Below are positions 28,957 to 32,177 of a stretch of DNA of 32,177 bases, one piece after another. The position numbers and the translations under genes were made by a program. This DNA is from CAYJWS01 sp964373925 (GTDB lineage Bacteria > Patescibacteriota > Patescibacteriia > Buchananbacterales > GWA2-38-13): assembly GCA_964373925.1 (NCBI GenBank), contig CAYJWS010000006.1:1-32177 (forward strand). Direction: 5' to 3'. The first letter of the stretch is position 1. Every line of letters begins with the position of its first letter. The notes beneath the pieces are model-generated. The model was not told the DNA's origin and did not search any database. It was given only the letters and a program-made list of their open reading frames with translations.

Positions 28957-29331
28957 ATGGACGAGCATGCAAATATCCATACAAGCGGAGAGAACAAGCC
29001 TTTTCAGGAAAGGGTTGACGAGATTCGAAATTTACTTGAAGAAAACTTGCGTTATACAAAGGTTATCCATGAGTTTACGCCCAAAGATGCGCTGGAACGC
29101 GAAAAAGAATTCCAAAAGCTTATTACAGACAATCTTGAATACACTAAGGCGTGTTACGCGGTCCTTGAAAAAATAAGGCGGTGGATATTTTGGCAAAATA
29201 TTTTTTTTATAGTGAAATTAATGGCGATTGTCATTCCAATAGTTTTAGCGATCATCTACCTTCCGCCGATTTTTAAAAACGCCTTAAACCAATATCTTGA
29301 GCTTTTGGGCGCTGCCGATGCTTTAAAATAG
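28957..29331 (+). CDS. Small membrane protein with N-terminal helical region (124 aa)
   Basis: Unrecognised. Residues 1-70 are charged and predicted helical (FQERVDEIRNLLEENLRYTK, then an imperfect repeat of it, LEREKEFQKLITDNLEYTKA), suggesting a coiled coil. One or two membrane helices follow (about 81-109, FWQNIFFIVKLMAIVIPIVL), then a short hydrophobic tail. The repeated LL.(E/D)NL.YTK motif hints at an internal duplication. It follows ftsZ after a palindromic element, so a shared transcript is uncertain. No function can be assigned. Confidence 0.75.
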   Translation: MDEHANIHTSGENKPFQERVDEIRNLLEENLRYTKVIHEFTPKDALEREKEFQKLITDNLEYTKACYAVLEKIRRWIFWQNIFFIVKLMAIVIPIVLAIIYLPPIFKNALNQYLELLGAADALK

Positions 29332-29360
29332 TTAGACTGTTAAATAATAAAATACTATTT

Positions 29361-29467
29361 TTTGTCATCCTCGCCCCGTATCAATGTACGGGGTAGACTC
29401 CAGCGAGGATCCATAAATGTCAGCAAAAAATTTGGATTCCCCCGAAAGCGTTCGGGGGAATGACAGT
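29361..29467. repeat. Dispersed palindrome, copy 6
   Basis: TGTCATCC at the left (29363-29370) pairs with GGAATGACAG at the right. The left half is a two-level hairpin (ATCCTCG/CGAGGAT enclosing CCCCGTA/TACGGGG). The right half is GGATTCCCCCGAA, loop, TTCGGGGGAA. No longer outer arm was found. Confidence 0.8.
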
Positions 29468-29494
29468 AAATGAATTGTTCGGCAAACTAAAAAT

Positions 29495-29800
29495 ATGGAT
29501 TCAGCGTTTAGTAAAAGAGTTTTTATAATAATCGCAAATATTCCGAAGGGGAGTGTCACAACATATACGGCTGTCGCAAGAAAGGCCGGAAAGCCAAAAG
29601 CTTATCGAGCTGTTGGAAATATTTTGCACGCGAACCCTCATCCTATACAAATACCATGCCACAGGGTAGTCAAAAGCACGGGGGAAGTTGGCGGATATAT
29701 TTTTGGAACAAAGAAGAAAAGAGAGATTCTCAAAAAAGAAGGAGTTGGGTTTGATAAAGAGTCTCTTGTATCAAAAGAGTTTATGCTATTAAGCTTATAA
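29495..29800 (+). CDS. Methylated-DNA-cysteine methyltransferase family protein (MGMT C-terminal domain only)
   Basis: Carries the DNA-binding and active-site domain of O6-alkylguanine-DNA alkyltransferases. GSVTTYTAVARKAG (19-32) forms the helix-turn-helix region, and YRAVGNILHANPHPIQIPCH (37-56) includes the Arg finger region and the acceptor cysteine C55 in PCHRV. GEVGGYIFG follows. At 101 residues it lacks the N-terminal RNaseH-like domain of Ada or Ogt. The size is that of alkyltransferase-like (ATL) proteins, but those replace the cysteine, usually by Trp, whereas here Cys is retained. It may therefore be an active minimal alkyltransferase or a lesion sensor. The next gene starts three bases after its stop. 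Confidence 0.9.
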   Translation: MDSAFSKRVFIIIANIPKGSVTTYTAVARKAGKPKAYRAVGNILHANPHPIQIPCHRVVKSTGEVGGYIFGTKKKREILKKEGVGFDKESLVSKEFMLLSL

Positions 29801-29803
29801 AAT

Positions 29804-30190
29804 ATGGATACTTCGAGTTTTGAAAAGATTCAAGTAAAAGAAAAAGTCCGCGTTGGCGAAAAGCTTCTTATTGTTGCCGGGATTTTGGCAGGAGCGGGCG
29901 CGTTGGGATTTTTAGCCCTTTTCTTTTTTAAGCCAGCCGATGTGAGAAAAAATTGCGCTGAGTTTGCGAAAGACGCGTGCTTAAAGCAATCTTCTTGCCA
30001 AGCAATATACAATCAAGACGGATCATTTAGCTCTTGTATTCAGTTGTCGGCGGATATTCTTTCTGATTTACGAGAGGATAAATCATTATGCGCGTCAACC
30101 GGAGGAGAATGGCAAAAAACGGAATACGGAGCATTTTGCAATTGTTCGCAGATAAATAAAATTTTTAAACCGCAAGAAGGATGTACGTAA
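29804..30190 (+). CDS. Small Cys-rich single-pass membrane protein (128 aa)
   Basis: Unrecognised. A short charged N-terminus (1-23) and one membrane helix (about 24-46, LIVAGILAGAGALGFLALFF) precede an external domain with eight cysteines (for example NCAEFAKDACLKQSSC and FCNCS). An even number of cysteines suggests four disulfides. The spacing DGSFSSCIQ and STGGEWQ...FCNCS recalls short secreted Cys domains annotated as hypothetical in Parcubacteria. It sits three bases after the alkyltransferase-like gene and is probably co-transcribed with it. Function unknown. Confidence 0.78.
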   Translation: MDTSSFEKIQVKEKVRVGEKLLIVAGILAGAGALGFLALFFFKPADVRKNCAEFAKDACLKQSSCQAIYNQDGSFSSCIQLSADILSDLREDKSLCASTGGEWQKTEYGAFCNCSQINKIFKPQEGCT

Positions 30191-30252
30191 ATTTCTAATT
30201 TTCAATTCCTGGGCCCAAGGCCGACCAGCCTTTGGCGGGTAATTTCTTATAA

Positions 30253-31408
30253 ATGTAGGAACTTTTATCACAAATTAAAGAGCTGGAAGGAAAAATCTCC
30301 TCTACGCGGAGGTTACTTTGACCATGGGTCTCAAAAGAAAGAAATAGAAAAATTAGAAAAGGAGATGAACAAAAAGAATTTTTGGGATGATACTATCCGC
30401 GCAAAAGAGATCTCTCAAAATTTTGAACTATTAAGAAAAGAGCATGACGAGTGGGAGAAACTTTCTGGCGAAGTCAAAGAACTTAGAGATATGGCGGAGC
30501 TTGCGAGCGCGGAAAAAGAAGCGTCTCTTGAAGAGGATATAAGGAAAAAACTTGAAGAAATTCACAAAAATTTTGATGAACTCGAATTTTTTGTTTTATT
30601 ATCCGGCAAGTACGATAAAAATAACGCGATTTTCGCTATACACGCGGGCGCCGGAGGAGTGGAGGCGCAGGACTGGGCGGAGATGCTTTTCAGAATGCTT
30701 TTGCGGTATTGCAATAAGAAAAATTTCCAGACAAAAATAATTGACGAGAGCCGGGGACAAGAAGCCGGCATTAAAAGCGTTGTGGTGGAGGTTATTGGGC
30801 ATTACGCGTATGGTTTTTTGCAATCCGAGGCGGGAGTGCACAGGCTTGTGCGCATTTCGCCCTTTGACGCGGAAAAAATGCGCCATACTTCTTTTGCCTT
30901 GATAGAAGTTTTGCCGGAGATACTGCACGAAAGCGAACATGAAATAAAGCAGGAGGATTTGAAAATAGATGTTTTTCGCTCCGGCGGCAAGGGCGGTCAG
31001 AGCGTAAATACCACGGATTCTGCTGTTCGTATTACTCACATTCCCACAGGCATAGTTGTAAAATGCCAGAATGAACGCTCGCAGGCGCAAAATAAGGAGA
31101 CGGCGATGAAGCATTTGCGCTCAAAGCTTGTTGTGCTTGAGGTAGATCGGCGCAAAAATGAAATGACCGAGATCCGCGGAGAATTCCAAAGCGCGGAGTG
31201 GGGCAATCAGATTCGTTCCTATGTTTTACAGCCATATAAAATGGTAAAAGACCACAGGACGAATTATGAAGAACAGGATCCGGATAAAGTTTTAGACGGA
31301 GGCATTGACGGATTTGTGGAGAGTTATTTGAAGTGGATAGGTAGTAAATCCGAAACACGAAATTCGAAATCAGAAACAAATTCTAATGATAAAAATTCAA
31401 AAGTTTAA
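30253..31408 (+). CDS. prfB: Peptide chain release factor 2, with programmed +1 frameshift
   Basis: RF2 reads UAA and UGA stop codons and triggers peptide release. The 0 frame encodes ELLSQIKELEGKISS and reaches CTT TGA C (30316-30322). A +1 shift there continues as DHGSQKKEIEKLEKEMNKKN, matching the usual RF2 N-terminus, so the internal ATG 30365 is not the true start. The stop-recognition tripeptide SPF lies at 30857-30865 and the catalytic GGQ at 30992-31000. In the 0 frame the only upstream ATG (30253) is followed directly by TAG. CAG would fit the expected MQELL start, so this is either a nonsense change, a sequence error, or initiation at a non-ATG codon such as ATT 30274. The last 20 or so residues (from SKSETRN) are encoded by heptamer repeats and extend beyond the usual RF2 end. 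Confidence 0.92.
30308..30322 (+). promoter_or_regulatory. RF2 programmed +1 frameshift signal
   Basis: Internal Shine-Dalgarno-like GGAGG (30308-30312), three-base spacer TTA, slippery CTT (30316-30318), TGA (30319-30321) and C. This matches the known autoregulatory site in which low RF2 lets the ribosome slip past UGA. CCTC at 30299-30302 could pair with the GAGG, an optional extra layer. Confidence 0.92.
31347..31381. repeat. Heptamer array encoding the RF2 C-terminal tail
   Basis: Units AATCCGA, AACACGA, AATTCGA, AATCAGA, AACAAAT at strict 7-bp spacing. They lie in the coding region after the conserved RF2 ending YLKWIG and give the Ser/Lys/Glu/Asn-rich tail. Confidence 0.8.
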
Positions 31409-31461
31409 TATATTGGATAATTATATGTTGCTTTAAATTTTATATACTATATCTAAAATCT

Positions 31462-31490
31462 CTCAGTCCCGTGAAAACGGGAATCCAGAA
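31462..31490. repeat. Half copy of the dispersed palindrome (copy 7)
   Basis: CAGTCCCGTGAAAACGGGAA followed by TCCAG: a 5-bp stem with GAAA loop (31468-31481) in the same context as the half-elements elsewhere. The opposite half is absent. The surrounding 31409-31509 is AT-rich with no supported gene. Confidence 0.7.
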
Positions 31491-31509
31491 AGAAGAATTT
31501 TATAAAAAT

Positions 31510-31617
31510 ATGCAAAATATTTTTGAAAATTATATTCAATCAATCACTTCTAAATTTTCACACAAGGAAACGAGTGAAATGGGGTTAGGAAGGAGCTTAC
31601 TGAAGATTCAAACGTAA
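31510..31617 (+). pseudogene. Short ORF, possible remnant of a longer gene (35 aa)
   Basis: ATG to TAA, encoding MQNIFENYIQSITSKFSHKE and a further 15 residues. The opening loosely recalls the N-termini of some DNA methylase or restriction-type proteins, but I cannot confirm that. The C-terminal residues (GLGRSLLKIQT) look out of register, as after a deletion or frameshift. It may equally be a small real gene or a chance ORF. Confidence 0.3.
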
Positions 31618-31636
31618 AACATAAAAAAGTTTGAGT

Positions 31637-32177
31637 ATGGCCTACATTTTCATGGACGAAAGCGGAGATCTTGGTTTTAATTTTGAAAAAAAGAAAACAT
31701 CAAAGTTTTTTATAATAACATTTTTGTTTGTAAAAGAAAAAAGCCATATTGAGAAGATTATTAAGAAGATTTTTCATGAATTCAGCAAACAAGAATTAAA
31801 ATTTCATCCTAGCACGCTTCATTGTTTTAAGGAAAAACCAAAAACTCGACAAAAAGTTCTCAAATCGCTTGTTAGTAAAGATGTTAATATTATTACTATT
31901 TATTTGAATAAGAAAAAGGTGTACACAAAATTACATAATGAAAAACACGTTCTTTATAACTATGTAGCAAATATTCTTTTAGACAGAGTATATACAAAAA
32001 AACTTATTCCTATTGATATGCCGATATTTTTAATAGCATCTAGGCGAGAGACTAACAAATTTCTCAATACTAATTTTAAAAATTATATTGCCAATCAATT
32101 ACAAAAAAATCACAAACCAAAGATTGTGATTGAGATCAAACCCCCGCATGAAGAGAAGGGATTACAGGTAGTAGATT
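31637..32177 (+). CDS. DUF3800 domain protein, partial at the window end
   Basis: 180 codons are open to the window edge with no stop. The N-terminus MAYIFMDESGDLGFNF carries the DESG motif characteristic of DUF3800, a family thought from its fold to be RNase H-like and often found in mobile or defence regions. HPSTLHCFKE, an alternating hydrophobic strand/helix pattern and the terminal KGLQVVD (family proteins usually continue with a D-F/W-x-hydrophobic motif) support this. The low GC and Lys/Asn/Ile-rich composition differs from upstream genes. Start ATG 31637 is the only reasonable one, and most of the protein is present. Confidence 0.85.
   Translation, partial: MAYIFMDESGDLGFNFEKKKTSKFFIITFLFVKEKSHIEKIIKKIFHEFSKQELKFHPSTLHCFKEKPKTRQKVLKSLVSKDVNIITIYLNKKKVYTKLHNEKHVLYNYVANILLDRVYTKKLIPIDMPIFLIASRRETNKFLNTNFKNYIANQLQKNHKPKIVIEIKPPHEEKGLQVVD

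Noticed and set aside
30319..30321. Alternative genetic code (UGA as Gly, as in some CPR lineages)
   Set aside because: The TGA sits in a classical RF2 frameshift site, and an RF2 gene implies UGA is read as a stop.
30365..31408. prfB starting at ATG 30365
   Set aside because: Upstream sequence encodes the normal RF2 N-terminus across the CTT TGA C frameshift site.

Overview
The window looks like a scaffold piece from a member of the Candidate Phyla Radiation (Patescibacteria, most likely a Parcubacteria-type lineage). The basis is the ybeY-dgkA-ftsA-ftsZ gene order, large surface proteins that begin with a type IV secretion pilin-like double membrane helix, stand-alone four-helix-bundle (S23-type) genes, and weak or absent Shine-Dalgarno signals. 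All supported genes are on the + strand. TGA is a stop codon here, as shown by the programmed frameshift in prfB. No rRNA, tRNA or CRISPR array was seen.

Layout. 1-229: intergenic, with one palindromic repeat. 230-3397: a 1055-residue surface protein with a pilin-like N-terminus. 3394-4385: degenerate 9-bp repeats before, inside and after a four-helix-bundle suffix-domain gene. 4419-21225: an apparent giant surface protein of about 5,600 residues, interrupted by a 100-N assembly gap (15960-16059). It carries TIG/IPT, SbsA-type Ig, DUF4215 Cys-rich, LamG, thrombospondin-3, carbohydrate-binding-like, fibrinogen-like and beta-propeller modules. 21236-24669: three smaller membrane-anchored proteins with calcium-binding Asp-rich repeats, plus a second S23-type gene inside an inverted heptamer repeat. 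24937-28788: ybeY, dgkA, ftsA, ftsZ. 28957-30190: a small membrane protein, an alkyltransferase-like protein and a Cys-rich membrane protein. 30253-31408: prfB with a +1 programmed frameshift. 31637-end: a DUF3800 gene cut by the window edge.

How it fits together. The first two thirds appear to build a calcium-stabilised, disulfide-rich cell-surface apparatus, plausibly for attachment to a host or partner cell. The last third is housekeeping: RNA maturation, lipid-carrier kinase, division and translation termination.

The most unusual layer is in the spacers. Many consist of short-period (7- or 9-bp) degenerate arrays arranged as inverted repeats. Several begin exactly at the stop codon of the upstream gene and end a few bases before the next start. 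Some are nested concentrically around a dispersed GTCATCCCC...GGGGGAATGAC palindrome. Two of these array sets enclose S23-type four-helix-bundle genes, an architecture resembling the 23S rRNA intervening sequence but outside rRNA. This is the best candidate for an undescribed mobile or regulatory system here.
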